Shown here: positions 35,902-43,993 of the stretch, piece by piece
Numbering within the stretch: position 1 is the first letter of the stretch
How the letters are laid out: each line of letters starts with the position of its first letter
Assembly: GCF_007991215.1 (NCBI RefSeq)
Contig: NZ_BJXX01000052.1
Coordinates: 1-64,000 of the forward strand
Direction: 5' to 3'
DNA: 64,000 nt
DNA from: Aneurinibacillus danicus
Lineage (GTDB): Bacteria; Bacillota; Bacilli; Aneurinibacillales; Aneurinibacillaceae
Position numbers and translations under genes: made by a program
The notes under the pieces: model-generated
The model's input: only the letters and a program-made list of their open reading frames with translations
What the model was told of the DNA's origin: nothing
Database searches by the model: none

Positions 35902-35926
35902 AAAGTATGTCATAAGTATTCATAAG

Positions 35927-36090
35927 CATTCTCGTTAGGCGAGGCTCCAGTTCAAACACAGGCCACTGCCCGGAAACGTCGAGAGACGCCAATGGGTAGA
36001 ACAGGTATTGCCGGATTAAGGCTCTACTTAAGGTGGCTGAGTCATTACTCTACGTTGTTCTGTGCCGAAGCTCAACCAGGAGAATACGCG
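35927..36090 (+). promoter_or_regulatory. M-box (ykoK leader) magnesium riboswitch
   Basis: The segment has the conserved landmarks of the M-box: CTCGTTAGGCGAGGCTCC, ACACAGGCCACTGCCC, GGAAACGTCGAGAGACGCC, AATGGGTAGAACAGG, TGAGTCATTACT, and GTGCCGAAGCTCAACC. It is followed by a strong terminator (36151-36184) and then corA. M-box RNAs fold upon Mg2+ binding and shut off Mg2+ transporter genes. The match was made by eye from memory of the B. subtilis mgtE leader. Confidence 0.93.
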
Positions 36091-36147
36091 GAACGTACGG
36101 ATTTTGTTTTCGTATGCGTTCCTTCTTTGCGTTTACGGCTTGAACGA

Positions 36148-36186
36148 ATGAAGCCTCTCCTGGGCATACGGGAGAGGCTTTTTTGT
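36148..36186 (+). terminator. M-box expression-platform terminator
   Basis: AAGCCTCTCC-TGGGCATAC-GGGAGAGGCTT followed by TTTTT. It would stop transcription before corA when Mg2+ is high. Confidence 0.88.
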
Positions 36187-36335
36187 GCAAATGAGGAGAA
36201 AAGAAAGAGGAGAAGAGGAAAGAAGAGCCAGGGAAGAAAAAGGCGTTCGTCTTTTTCTCCATTGAAATCATCCTCTCGTTCGCTTCTCTCTTTTCCTTCG
36301 TACCGCAAAAGTCAGCCGTCCTTCCCTGAAGTACA
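36186..36335 (-). repeat. Family A repeat, copy A4, inside the corA leader
   Basis: Minus-strand orientation: GGCTGACTTTTGCGGTACGAAGG, purine arm, GATTTCAATGG, apical AAAAAGACGAACGCC, pyrimidine arm. On the plus strand it begins immediately after the M-box terminator T-tract (GTGCAAATGAGGAG). It lengthens the untranslated leader between the riboswitch and the corA start by about 150 nt. Confidence 0.85.
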
Positions 36336-36373
36336 AGTAGTACTGACTATCATAAGGTTAAGGAGGGATACCC

Positions 36374-37342
36374 TTGATCAAAACCTATTTTTACAACCAT
36401 TCTAGTCAGGAGATGCTCCATGATGTGGACTTAAATAAAATTGATGAATTTCTCCATTCCAATGAGGACTTGCTCTGGATTGATTTGTTTAATACAAGCA
36501 ACCAAGAACTCCACTACGTCGCCAAGCTGTTTAGCTTTCACCCGCTGGCAATCGAAGACTGCCTGCAGCACAGCCCACGCGCAAAAGTAGATGACTACGA
36601 GGATTACCACTTCTTCGTGTTTCATGCGCTGCGCTATCATGAAGAAAGCGATAATGAGATTACGACACTTGAGCTGAACGTTTTTATGGGACCGAATTAT
36701 ATCGTAACCATTCATAAGCGGCCGATGCCGTCGATCGGACGTATTGCCGCCGCTTGTCTGCAAAGCAAAGAATACATGAACCGGGGGGCAGACTATTTGC
36801 TCTACTCTATCATTGACGGGATTACGGACGAATACTTCCCGATTCTTGATCGGATCAGTATCCGGATTGATGAGATTGAAGACGAGATGTATGAATACGA
36901 CATGGAGCTTGTAACGGAAGAGTTCCTGGCGCTCAAGCGGACACTGATTCTCATCCGCCGCGTTATTCTGCCGCAGAAGCGGGTGTTCGCTACAATCAAC
37001 GGTCAGTGGCTGTTCCCCATTCAAGAGGATAACGTACCGTTCTACATTGATTTGAAAGACCACCTGGAGCGGATCGCCGATTCCACGGAAACATTTAAGG
37101 ACCTGGTAAACAGTGCGCTTGATACGTATTATTCGATTGTCAGCGCGAAAACGACAGAGAACCTGAACATCCTGACGATGATTTCCACCATCATGCTTCC
37201 GCTAACATTCGTGACCGGATTTTTCGGCATGAACGTGCCGTTGCCGTTTCAGGATTCACCGTATACGACGCTCGTAATCTTCGTCATGCTGACGGCGCTT
37301 TCGTGGTGGATGTGGTGGTACCTGCGCAAGAAATTTATGTAA
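36374..37342 (+). CDS. corA: CorA-family magnesium transporter
   Basis: Mg2+ (or Co2+) channel-type transporter. The 322-residue protein has a long cytosolic N-terminal domain and two C-terminal helices (about 262-282 and 295-315) joined by the signature GMNVPLPF (GMN motif). The C-terminal tail is basic (LRKKFM). The start is TTG with AGGAGG 7 nt upstream. The M-box leader directly upstream supports Mg2+ as the relevant ion. Confidence 0.95.
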   Translation: MIKTYFYNHSSQEMLHDVDLNKIDEFLHSNEDLLWIDLFNTSNQELHYVAKLFSFHPLAIEDCLQHSPRAKVDDYEDYHFFVFHALRYHEESDNEITTLELNVFMGPNYIVTIHKRPMPSIGRIAAACLQSKEYMNRGADYLLYSIIDGITDEYFPILDRISIRIDEIEDEMYEYDMELVTEEFLALKRTLILIRRVILPQKRVFATINGQWLFPIQEDNVPFYIDLKDHLERIADSTETFKDLVNSALDTYYSIVSAKTTENLNILTMISTIMLPLTFVTGFFGMNVPLPFQDSPYTTLVIFVMLTALSWWMWWYLRKKFM

Positions 37343-37417
37343 CATCCCCCTGCTATAAGATCGCCAAACGGTTAATAGAATTCATTTGTGTGATTTGCGT
37401 CTATTTTCAAAAAAATG

Positions 37418-37447
37418 TTGCGCAAAGTCAAAACTATTGAGTATAAT
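37418..37447 (+). promoter_or_regulatory. Promoter of the 40-residue gene
   Basis: TTGCGC (37418-37423), 18-bp spacer, TATAAT (37442-37447). Lies 37 bp before the small reading frame. Confidence 0.65.
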
Positions 37448-37483
37448 AAAATTAACTAAATCCATCAGCCGGGAGGCATACGC

Positions 37484-37606
37484 ATGAAGAAGCCACGAAG
37501 AACCGGACGCATTGAAAAAGTAACAGAATTGCTGTATCTGATGGGCGTCTTAACGCAGGAAGAACGGGAGCAAATCAAAAAAACATCAACCAGACAAACG
37601 AAATAA
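37484..37606 (+). CDS. 40-residue basic protein
   Basis: Translation is MKKPRRTGRIEKVTELLYLM then GVLTQEEREQIKKTSTRQTK. It has its own promoter, GGGAGG 7 nt before the ATG, and a strong terminator after it, so it is very probably expressed. It is basic with one short amphipathic helix. No family recognised. Confidence 0.7.
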   Translation: MKKPRRTGRIEKVTELLYLMGVLTQEEREQIKKTSTRQTK

Positions 37607-37607
37607 T

Positions 37608-37638
37608 AAAAGGAGCGGAAAATTCCGCTCCTTATTTG
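37608..37638. terminator. Bidirectional terminator after the 40-residue gene
   Basis: AAGGAGCGGAA pairs with TTCCGCTCCTT; it serves the plus-strand small gene and the convergent DUF92 gene. Confidence 0.85.
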
Positions 37639-37651
37639 TCTCCCTTCGCCT

Positions 37652-38443
37652 TTATCGCCACCAAACAGCGACCAAGCCGCCGATCAGGGACGCCATTAGG
37701 TTCACCATATCGTTCGTACACCATGCATACCCCCTCATTACACGTGTCGGCTGCTGACAATGCTCCGTCCGCTCCGTCCCTTTGCCGCACGCTTCACAGC
37801 GGTACATCTGCTGCCATGTTGCTCCGATTGCACTATCCACAAGGCTTCCGGTCAGGCCGCCCAATGCACCGCCCACAAGATACAGTAATGGAAACTCTCC
37901 TTCGGCAAGCCATGTAAACAAAATCGCCATCACGCCGATAAATATACCTCCCAGCAAGGAAGCAAAAAAACCCAGGCCGCTAATTCCGCCCGATGTTCCC
38001 GGCTCTACCTCGCGCCACGTGAAAATATGACGCGGTTTACGTCTGGCAAGCACGCCGATTTCCGTCGCCCACGTATCGCTTGTTACTGCTGCCATCACAC
38101 CAATATAAAACGCATACCACATTTCTTCGCGACCAAGGAAAAATGCTCCCGATACCGCAACAAGCCCAAGTCCGCCGTTCGCCGCAACCTGCAGCCAGTC
38201 CCGTGTGCCTGTTTTCGCAAACAGGTTCTCTACTTCCCGCTTCGCCTCTTTCTTGCGGTGCGACAGCAGGCTGGATGAAACAAAAAACGCAATGAGCAGA
38301 CCGTACCACCGAATATCGCCAAGCGCATACATCAGCGTACCGAGCAAGATTGCTGCGGCGGCCCCGCTTGCCGAAAGCGACCGCTTCCAATACGCCACAC
38401 CGGAAATCAGCAGACTTCCTACAAATCCGATGAGAAAATCCAT
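37652..38443 (-). CDS. DUF92 family membrane protein
   Basis: A 263-residue polytopic protein with the DUF92 pattern: N-terminal KRSLSASGAAAAILLGTLMY, the polar stretch AAVTSDTWATEIGVL, EVEPGTSGGISGLGF, and GSLVDSAIGATWQ, then a CxxC pair (YRCEACGKG) in the C-terminal loop. Plant homologues (VTE6) are phytyl-phosphate kinases; the bacterial role is not established. ATG 38443 lies 6 nt after GGAGG. Confidence 0.85.
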   Translation of the reverse strand: MDFLIGFVGSLLISGVAYWKRSLSASGAAAAILLGTLMYALGDIRWYGLLIAFFVSSSLLSHRKKEAKREVENLFAKTGTRDWLQVAANGGLGLVAVSGAFFLGREEMWYAFYIGVMAAVTSDTWATEIGVLARRKPRHIFTWREVEPGTSGGISGLGFFASLLGGIFIGVMAILFTWLAEGEFPLLYLVGGALGGLTGSLVDSAIGATWQQMYRCEACGKGTERTEHCQQPTRVMRGYAWCTNDMVNLMASLIGGLVAVWWR

Positions 38444-38552
38444 TCCCATCCTCCTCTCTTCTCAGGATGTGCTTTTCTTATGAAATGGAACTTGCTATAA
38501 TGAAGCAGAATCCCCCACGGGACAAGAACGATTAAAAAGAGGAGGAGTCTTC

Positions 38553-39050
38553 ATGGCTTTTGAAAACAAAGTTGTTGATGTATTCGTTGAAATTCCGGCC
38601 GGAAGCCAGAACAAATACGAATTCGATAAAGAAGCAGGCGTATTTCGTCTGGACCGCGTCCTGTTCTCTCCGATGCACTATCCGACCGAGTACGGCTATC
38701 TGGAAAACACGCTGGCGCTTGACGGCGATCCGCTGGATGCGCTTGTGCTGACCACATTCCCGACATTCCCGGGCTGCGTTATCTCTACCCGCATCATCGG
38801 TGTACTCATTATGTCTGATGACAAAGGTCAGGATGAGAAGCTGCTGGGCGTACCGGTTGACGACCCGCGCTGGAACGATGTGAAATCCCTCGATGATATC
38901 CCGGCTCATATCACGAAGGAAATTTCCCACTTCTTCGAGCGTTACAAAGACCTCGAGAACAAAGAAACAAAAATTGAAGGCTGGGAAGGTCCGGAGAAAG
39001 CGGCACAGCTTATCGACGAGTGCCTCGCCCGTTATGCGGAAAACAAATAA
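38553..39050 (+). CDS. ppa: Family I soluble inorganic pyrophosphatase
   Basis: Hydrolyses PPi to drive biosynthetic reactions. The 165-residue protein shows the family I pattern: VEIPAGSQNKYEFDKEAG, LDRVLFSPMHYPTEYGY, the Asp cluster DGDPLDALVL, and DDKGQDEKLLGVPVDD. B. subtilis uses the unrelated family II enzyme, so this distinguishes the organism. TATAAT lies at 38495. AGAGGAGGAG precedes the start. Confidence 0.96.
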   Translation: MAFENKVVDVFVEIPAGSQNKYEFDKEAGVFRLDRVLFSPMHYPTEYGYLENTLALDGDPLDALVLTTFPTFPGCVISTRIIGVLIMSDDKGQDEKLLGVPVDDPRWNDVKSLDDIPAHITKEISHFFERYKDLENKETKIEGWEGPEKAAQLIDECLARYAENK

Positions 39051-39066
39051 GCCTGATTGTACATAC

Positions 39067-39096
39067 GAAAACCTCCCGGCCGGGAGGTTTTTCCGT
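39067..39096 (+). terminator. ppa terminator
   Basis: AAAACCTCCCGG/CCGGGAGGTTTTT perfect palindrome with T-run. Confidence 0.9.
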
Positions 39097-39152
39097 GTGG
39101 AGCGTGGGGCCCGAAGGGGGAAAAAGAGCGGCAACGCCCGCGAATTTTTCTT
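39090..39152 (-). repeat. Deleted type B repeat, copy B3
   Basis: TTTTTCCGTGTGGAGCGTG at the left and GGCAACGCCCGCGAATTTTTCT at the right match the two outer parts of type B copies in reverse orientation. The middle, including the inner stem and conserved 32-nt loop, is absent. It lies directly after the stop of the DUF1284 gene. Confidence 0.75.
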
Positions 39153-39639
39153 ATGCTCTATCCGCTTTCGTCTCCCCTGTAATTCCATGCGCTTCGCGCA
39201 GGCTCCGGATCCCCTCTTTGCATACGCCTTCGGCAAGCCATGAGCAATCCGCACATAACGTATCCAGATCGTCCGGCTCCACCATTCGTGCCGTACGCCG
39301 CACCAGCCATTCCTTACGGTAGGTTCCTTCCGGCTCCAATTCCAGATGGCGAATGACATTTGCATCCATTCGCTTGACAGAAAGGTCGGAATCCTCGTCC
39401 GCTTCGCATTTCGCCTCTCCCCTGTGTGGACAGGCGCTGCACGCTTCATCGAAACCGATCGTCACTTCAAGCCAAATATCGCATTCTGGATCGCGGACTT
39501 GCTCCACAATCTCCTGCATCTTCGCTATAAATGAAGGGCTGTATCCCATGCCCTGGAAACCATGCACGCATAATAGGTGGTGGCCACGCAGTTTTCTAAT
39601 CTCCACTCCTTTGCCCTCCTTTACTCTGTATCTTATCAT
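39151..39639 (-). CDS. DUF1284 Cys-rich protein
   Basis: A 162-residue protein with the DUF1284 signature RKLRGHHLLCVHGFQGMGYS near its start. Cysteines occur in CSACPHRGEAKC and in LCADCSWLAEGVC, suggesting metal or Fe-S binding. Function is unknown in this family. Start MIRYRVKEGKG at 39639 follows GGGAG. No operon partners; the type B remnant B3 follows its stop. Confidence 0.8.
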   Translation of the reverse strand: MIRYRVKEGKGVEIRKLRGHHLLCVHGFQGMGYSPSFIAKMQEIVEQVRDPECDIWLEVTIGFDEACSACPHRGEAKCEADEDSDLSVKRMDANVIRHLELEPEGTYRKEWLVRRTARMVEPDDLDTLCADCSWLAEGVCKEGIRSLREAHGITGETKADRA

Positions 39640-39860
39640 GGCATCTCCCTGTTGTACCACGCAAGGGAATTTTTCGCGCAATTTTTTGAAAGCGGATTCC
39701 CGTCCTTCCCCCTTACTTTCATAATTTTTTTACGATATAGGAATACAAATCAGCTTTACATCCTTGCAGCAACTTGATAGAATAAAAATAAAGATTTAAG
39801 CTAAACCCGAACATTGTTATGAATAAAAATAAAAATGTTAAGTTTTTAGCTGAAAAATGC

Positions 39861-39889
39861 TTGACCCAGTTTATTTTACATGTTAAATT
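39861..39889 (+). promoter_or_regulatory. serA promoter
   Basis: TTGACC (39861-39866), 17-bp spacer, TAAATT (39884-39889). It precedes the T-box leader by about 25 bp. Confidence 0.65.
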
Positions 39890-39911
39890 ATTATCAGACA
39901 ACAAACAATAT

Positions 39912-40200
39912 ACATAAACAGCGAAGACGGAGAGAAACTGCGGTTGCGATTCTCCAGAGAGCCGGTGGTTGCTGCGAACCGGTGAATCCCCTGTCGTTTG
40001 AGCGCTCCTGAGCTGTCAGGCTGAACCGGAAGAAGTAGGTCTGAACGGAAGCCCCGTTATAGGCATCGGTCCGTCACCAGCGGACCGGTTGAGGCTGCTG
40101 TTGTGAAACAGCAGTGAATGAGGGTGGTACCGCGAAACGAAGCTTTTCGTCCCTCACTGCAAGTTGCAAGCTTGTAGTGAGCACGAAAGGCTTTTTTATT
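39912..40200 (+). promoter_or_regulatory. T-box leader of serA, predicted serine (AGC) specifier
   Basis: Stem I landmarks AGAGAGCCGGTGG and GCGAACCGGTGAATC are present, and the T-box sequence AGGGTGGTACCGCG is at 40131-40144. A manual fold pairs GGAG with CTCC and AACTGCGG with CCTGTCGTT, leaving TGAGCG as the 3' side of the specifier loop, so the codon is AGC (40001-40003), serine. The terminator is CTTTTCGT ... ACGAAAGG then T6 (about 40150-40196). Uncharged tRNA-Ser would allow read-through into serA. Confidence 0.92.
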
Positions 40201-40257
40201 TACCAAAAAATATATTCCAGGGAAAAAGGCGCCATGCGCCGCGGAGGTGTAGATACT

Positions 40258-41841
40258 ATGTTTAAAGTTTTAGTAAGCGATCCATTAAGCGAGTTTGGTA
40301 TCCAGAAGTTGCTCGACGCAAAAGATGTTCAGGTGGACCGCAAGACCGGCCTCTCCGAAGCCGAATTAATCGACATTATCGGAGAATACGATGCGCTGCT
40401 CGTACGCAGCCAGACGAAAGTGACACCTGCTGTAATTGAAGCGGGCACAAAGCTCAAAGCGATTGGCCGCGCCGGTGTAGGTGTCGATAACATCGATCTG
40501 ACTGCTGCTACCAATGCGGGTATTGTCGTAATTAACGCACCGGACGGAAACACAATCTCTACGGCCGAGCACTCTTTTGCGATGATCATGGCGCTCGCCC
40601 GCCGTATCCCACCGGCCTATAAGAAGCTGATCGAAGGCGAGTGGGACCGTAAATCGTTCACCGGAGTGGAATTGAACAACAAAACACTCGGCATTATCGG
40701 TCTCGGCCGTATCGGAGCCGAAGTAGCTAAACGCGCCAAGGCTTTCAATATGACCGTCATTGCCTACGATCCGTTCCTGACCCAGGAACGTGCCGATAAA
40801 CTGGGCGTAAAATTCGGTACGCTCGATGACGTCGTAACACAGGCTGATTTCATTACTGTGCATACACCGCTGACAAAAGATACGAAATATATCATCAACA
40901 CAAAAGAGTTTGAAAAGATGAAAGACGGCGTACGTATCGTAAACTGTGCACGCGGCGGCATCATCAACGAAAAAGCGCTCTATGAAGCGATCGTAAGCGG
41001 CAAAGTGGCCGGGGCGGCCCTTGACGTATTCGAACAGGAACCGCCGGTGGATAACCCGCTGCTTAAACTTCCGCAGGTTATCGTAACGCCGCACCTCGGC
41101 GCTTCCACCGTGGAAGCACAGGAGAACGTGGCGATTGACGTATCCGAAGAAATTCTGCACATTCTGCGTGATGAGCCGTTCAAAAATGCGGTGAATCTGC
41201 CGTCTATCCCGGCAAATGTGATGGAGAAAGTTAAACCGTACTTTGAATTGAACGAAAAGCTAGGATCTTTCATTGCGCAAATTGCAGTAGGCGGCCTGAA
41301 AGAAGTCGTCGTAACTTATTCCGGCGATTTGAATGACATCGATACGGCGGCGCTGACCCGCACAACGCTTAAAGGCATCCTGGCCTACCATTTAGGTGCG
41401 GCAGCTAACTATGTCAATGCGCCAATCCTTGCAAAAAACCGTGACATCCATGTAACAGAGCAAAAGTCCACATATGGCGGAGGCTTCAACAACCTTGTTA
41501 CCGTCACGTTGAAAACAAGCCAGGAAGAAAGAACGGTTGCCGGTACGCTGCTGAACGGCTACGGCCCGCGCATCGTAAAAATCGACGGCTACTCCATCGA
41601 CCTTGTACCGCAGGGCAATCTGCTGCTCGTACACCACAATGACCGTCCGGGCGCCATTGGCCGTGTCGGTACACTTCTCGGCAATAATGACGTCAACATC
41701 GCGACGATGCAGGTGGGACGCCGCGATGTGGGCGGTCAGGCAATTATGCTGCTAAGCGTGGATAAAGAAGTGAGCCCTGACGTTCTCGACACGTTAGGCG
41801 AGCTAAATGAAATTAAAAGTGTAACGCAAATCGAGTTGTAA
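40258..41841 (+). CDS. serA: D-3-phosphoglycerate dehydrogenase
   Basis: First step of serine synthesis. The 527-residue protein has the NAD motif GIIGLGRIGAEVAKRAKAF near 145, the catalytic Arg in NCARGGIINEKAL, and the Glu/His pair in EQEPPVDNPLL and VTPHLGASTVEAQ. An intervening domain follows, then a C-terminal ACT domain (LLVHHNDRPGAIGRVG) that usually senses serine. ATG 40258 follows GGAGG by 10 nt, after the T-box terminator. Confidence 0.97.
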   Translation: MFKVLVSDPLSEFGIQKLLDAKDVQVDRKTGLSEAELIDIIGEYDALLVRSQTKVTPAVIEAGTKLKAIGRAGVGVDNIDLTAATNAGIVVINAPDGNTISTAEHSFAMIMALARRIPPAYKKLIEGEWDRKSFTGVELNNKTLGIIGLGRIGAEVAKRAKAFNMTVIAYDPFLTQERADKLGVKFGTLDDVVTQADFITVHTPLTKDTKYIINTKEFEKMKDGVRIVNCARGGIINEKALYEAIVSGKVAGAALDVFEQEPPVDNPLLKLPQVIVTPHLGASTVEAQENVAIDVSEEILHILRDEPFKNAVNLPSIPANVMEKVKPYFELNEKLGSFIAQIAVGGLKEVVVTYSGDLNDIDTAALTRTTLKGILAYHLGAAANYVNAPILAKNRDIHVTEQKSTYGGGFNNLVTVTLKTSQEERTVAGTLLNGYGPRIVKIDGYSIDLVPQGNLLLVHHNDRPGAIGRVGTLLGNNDVNIATMQVGRRDVGGQAIMLLSVDKEVSPDVLDTLGELNEIKSVTQIEL

Positions 41842-41899
41842 TTTACCTGGCAAAACTGCTCGATGTCTTCTTATATTAAGCGGCTCAACACTTAAGAAA

Positions 41900-41952
41900 G
41901 CAAAAACCCGGTATGTAGGCCTTCATGGACCTGCATGCCGGGTTTCATTTTT
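41900..41952. terminator. Bidirectional terminator between serA and the HAD gene
   Basis: AAACCCGGTATGTAGG pairs with CCTGCATGCCGGGTTT around a 10-nt loop; T-rich on both sides. Confidence 0.85.
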
Positions 41953-43078
41953 ACAAAATAGTTAAAATCTGCGTCATGTCATCGAGGATGTAGTCGGCTT
42001 TTAGTTCTTCAAACTTGGCGCGCGCTTCCTGGCCGGTCAAACCGGTTAGCGTCGCCGCGAACTTGCAGCCAATGCTGCGGGCCGCCATATAATCCGCTAC
42101 AGAGTCGCCCACCACAAGAATCTCTTCGCCGTTTTCAATCGGCAGCGCTAAACCGAAGCACTCGTCGTCATGGCAATCCATGCCGAGCATCCCTTTGATA
42201 TAACAGTACGGCTGCGGTTTGGCGAGCGGTGCACGATCCGGATAGCGCTTCTCCGCATCCAATACGTCACTTGCGGTTACAACACGGTTCGGATTGAAAT
42301 ATTGAAGCAATCCCATCGCTTTAAGCGGCTCCACCGTTTCGATGCGCGGACGTCCTGTTCCGATGCCAAGCTCATAGCCGCGACTTTTCAACTCAGCCAG
42401 CACTTCGGCCATTTTTGCCGGCTCTACAATCGGAATTTCGTCGTCCAGGAAGCCTTTTTTACCTTTCTGGTAGGCTGCACGGCCAATCGAGTCGGCGACA
42501 AGACGATCGCCTAAGTACCATTCCTGGAATGTCTCCTGGCAGAGGTCCCACAGTTCGCTGTTGCGCGAGAAAATGGTCGTCTCGATGCCTGTCTTCTCAC
42601 GCACCAGGTCATTCAGATACAGAAGCAGTGCCTGCTTCTCCGCCGTGCTCTTCTCAAAGTCCGCGACAAACGCGGCATAGTCCACCGTAAAATCTATCCC
42701 CTGCGCCAGCTCTTTCACCCTGGCAATGGCTTCACGGTGAATTTGTGACGTCAGGATGCCTCGTACTTCTTCAGACTTCGTTTTGTGCAACTCAGCCAGC
42801 AGACGTACTAATTGGTAGGAAAATGCCAGATACACCATATCCCAGTTAGCGTTAATCCCTCTTGTTTTAATGAAATTTAATACTTTATCGTGATCGAACA
42901 CTTCGGCGCGTACACGGCGGATGACACTTTCTTCCGGCGCCGGCTCGAACGCATCACCGGCAAGGCCGATGTATTTGGGGCTGTACAGCATCTCCCACAC
43001 CGTCAGCGCCGAAGCGTCAAAGTAACGCTCTTCACTTAATAAAACTCCGTCTACGTCAAATAAAATGGTACGAAACAT
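41951..43078 (-). CDS. HAD-superfamily hydrolase, large helical insertion
   Basis: The 375-residue protein begins FRTILFDVDGVLLSEERYF, a HAD motif I (DxDGV). Motif II is likely GIGTGRPRIET near 230, and motif IV VVGDSVADYMAARS near 325, with Asp residues in HDDECF between. About 200 residues of helical cap separate motifs I and II, larger than common HAD phosphatases. Substrate unknown. ATG 43078 follows GGGGA; the gene stands alone between terminators. Confidence 0.85.
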   Translation of the reverse strand: MFRTILFDVDGVLLSEERYFDASALTVWEMLYSPKYIGLAGDAFEPAPEESVIRRVRAEVFDHDKVLNFIKTRGINANWDMVYLAFSYQLVRLLAELHKTKSEEVRGILTSQIHREAIARVKELAQGIDFTVDYAAFVADFEKSTAEKQALLLYLNDLVREKTGIETTIFSRNSELWDLCQETFQEWYLGDRLVADSIGRAAYQKGKKGFLDDEIPIVEPAKMAEVLAELKSRGYELGIGTGRPRIETVEPLKAMGLLQYFNPNRVVTASDVLDAEKRYPDRAPLAKPQPYCYIKGMLGMDCHDDECFGLALPIENGEEILVVGDSVADYMAARSIGCKFAATLTGLTGQEARAKFEELKADYILDDMTQILTIL

Positions 43079-43237
43079 TTTTTCTTCCCCAGCTCCTCCG
43101 ACTTGTGTAATATGCAGTTGCTTGCTAATCGAACTCAACACGAACATTTTAACATATTTCTAATAAAATAATCGCCTTTTTCCGTAAATTTCGTTCAGAT
43201 AAAACTATGGTAAAATAAAAGCCAGGAGGCGATAACA

Positions 43238-43966
43238 ATGGAACTGCAATCCATACATAACAAAGTTGTGCTAATCACAGGCGCAAGCAAAGGTATCGGG
43301 CGGGCCATGAGCCTGCTGTTTGCGGACAAAGGGGCCACCGTCTATGCGATCGCACGCAGCGAATCGCAGCTGAAGGAGCTGGCAACTGAAGCCGATAATA
43401 AACAGGGGTGTATTATTCCTTCTCCGTGCGATATTAGAGACAGCAGCGCCATCGAACGTCTTATCGGACAGATCGTACACGAAGAAGGGCGAATTGATGC
43501 ACTGGTTAACAATGCCGGACTCGGCCATTTCGGCCCGATACATGAACTGACAGAAGCGCAATGGGATGAAATGATGGACGTCAATTTGAAAGGCGTATTT
43601 CTCTGTACGAAGTACACCGTCCCCCACATGATTCAGCAGCAGGGCGGCCATATCGTCAACATCTCCAGCGTGGCCGGCACGGTTACGTTTCCGGGAGGCG
43701 GAGGATACTGTACGTCGAAATTCGGCTTAATGGCATTCACCGATGTACTGACGCAGGAGTTAAAACCGCACAACGTAAAGGTGTCCGTTATTTGCCCGGG
43801 TTCCGTACAGACGGAATTCGGCCAGAGCGCTCCGAAAGAGTACGCGCTTCGTCCGGAAGAGGTGGCGTACATGGCGTATCAGATGATTGCAGCCCCGGAA
43901 CACGTGATTATGAATCAGTTGATTATGCGTCCGGTTGTGCCGCAGCATCTGCAAAAGGGAAAATAA
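43238..43966 (+). CDS. Short-chain dehydrogenase/reductase (FabG-like)
   Basis: A classical SDR of 242 residues: cofactor motif TGASKGIGRAM, NNAGLGHFG, the active-site Ser in NISSVAGTV and YCTSK with the catalytic Tyr/Lys. GGAGG is 8 nt before the ATG. The C-terminus ends RPVVPQHLQKGK. Substrate cannot be told; the cyclophilin gene follows by 27 bp and may be cotranscribed. Confidence 0.92.
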   Translation: MELQSIHNKVVLITGASKGIGRAMSLLFADKGATVYAIARSESQLKELATEADNKQGCIIPSPCDIRDSSAIERLIGQIVHEEGRIDALVNNAGLGHFGPIHELTEAQWDEMMDVNLKGVFLCTKYTVPHMIQQQGGHIVNISSVAGTVTFPGGGGYCTSKFGLMAFTDVLTQELKPHNVKVSVICPGSVQTEFGQSAPKEYALRPEEVAYMAYQMIAAPEHVIMNQLIMRPVVPQHLQKGK

Positions 43967-43993
43967 CATAGAGAAAGTTAGAGGACAAGAAAG

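Noticed and set aside
35741-35938. 65-codon plus-strand frame before the M-box
   Set aside because: No ribosome site, and it runs over the M-box promoter into the aptamer. The riboswitch explains this region.
39724-39904. 60-codon minus-strand frame in the serA upstream region
   Set aside because: It lies in AT-rich sequence over the serA promoter, lacks a ribosome site and resembles nothing; better explained as regulatory spacer.
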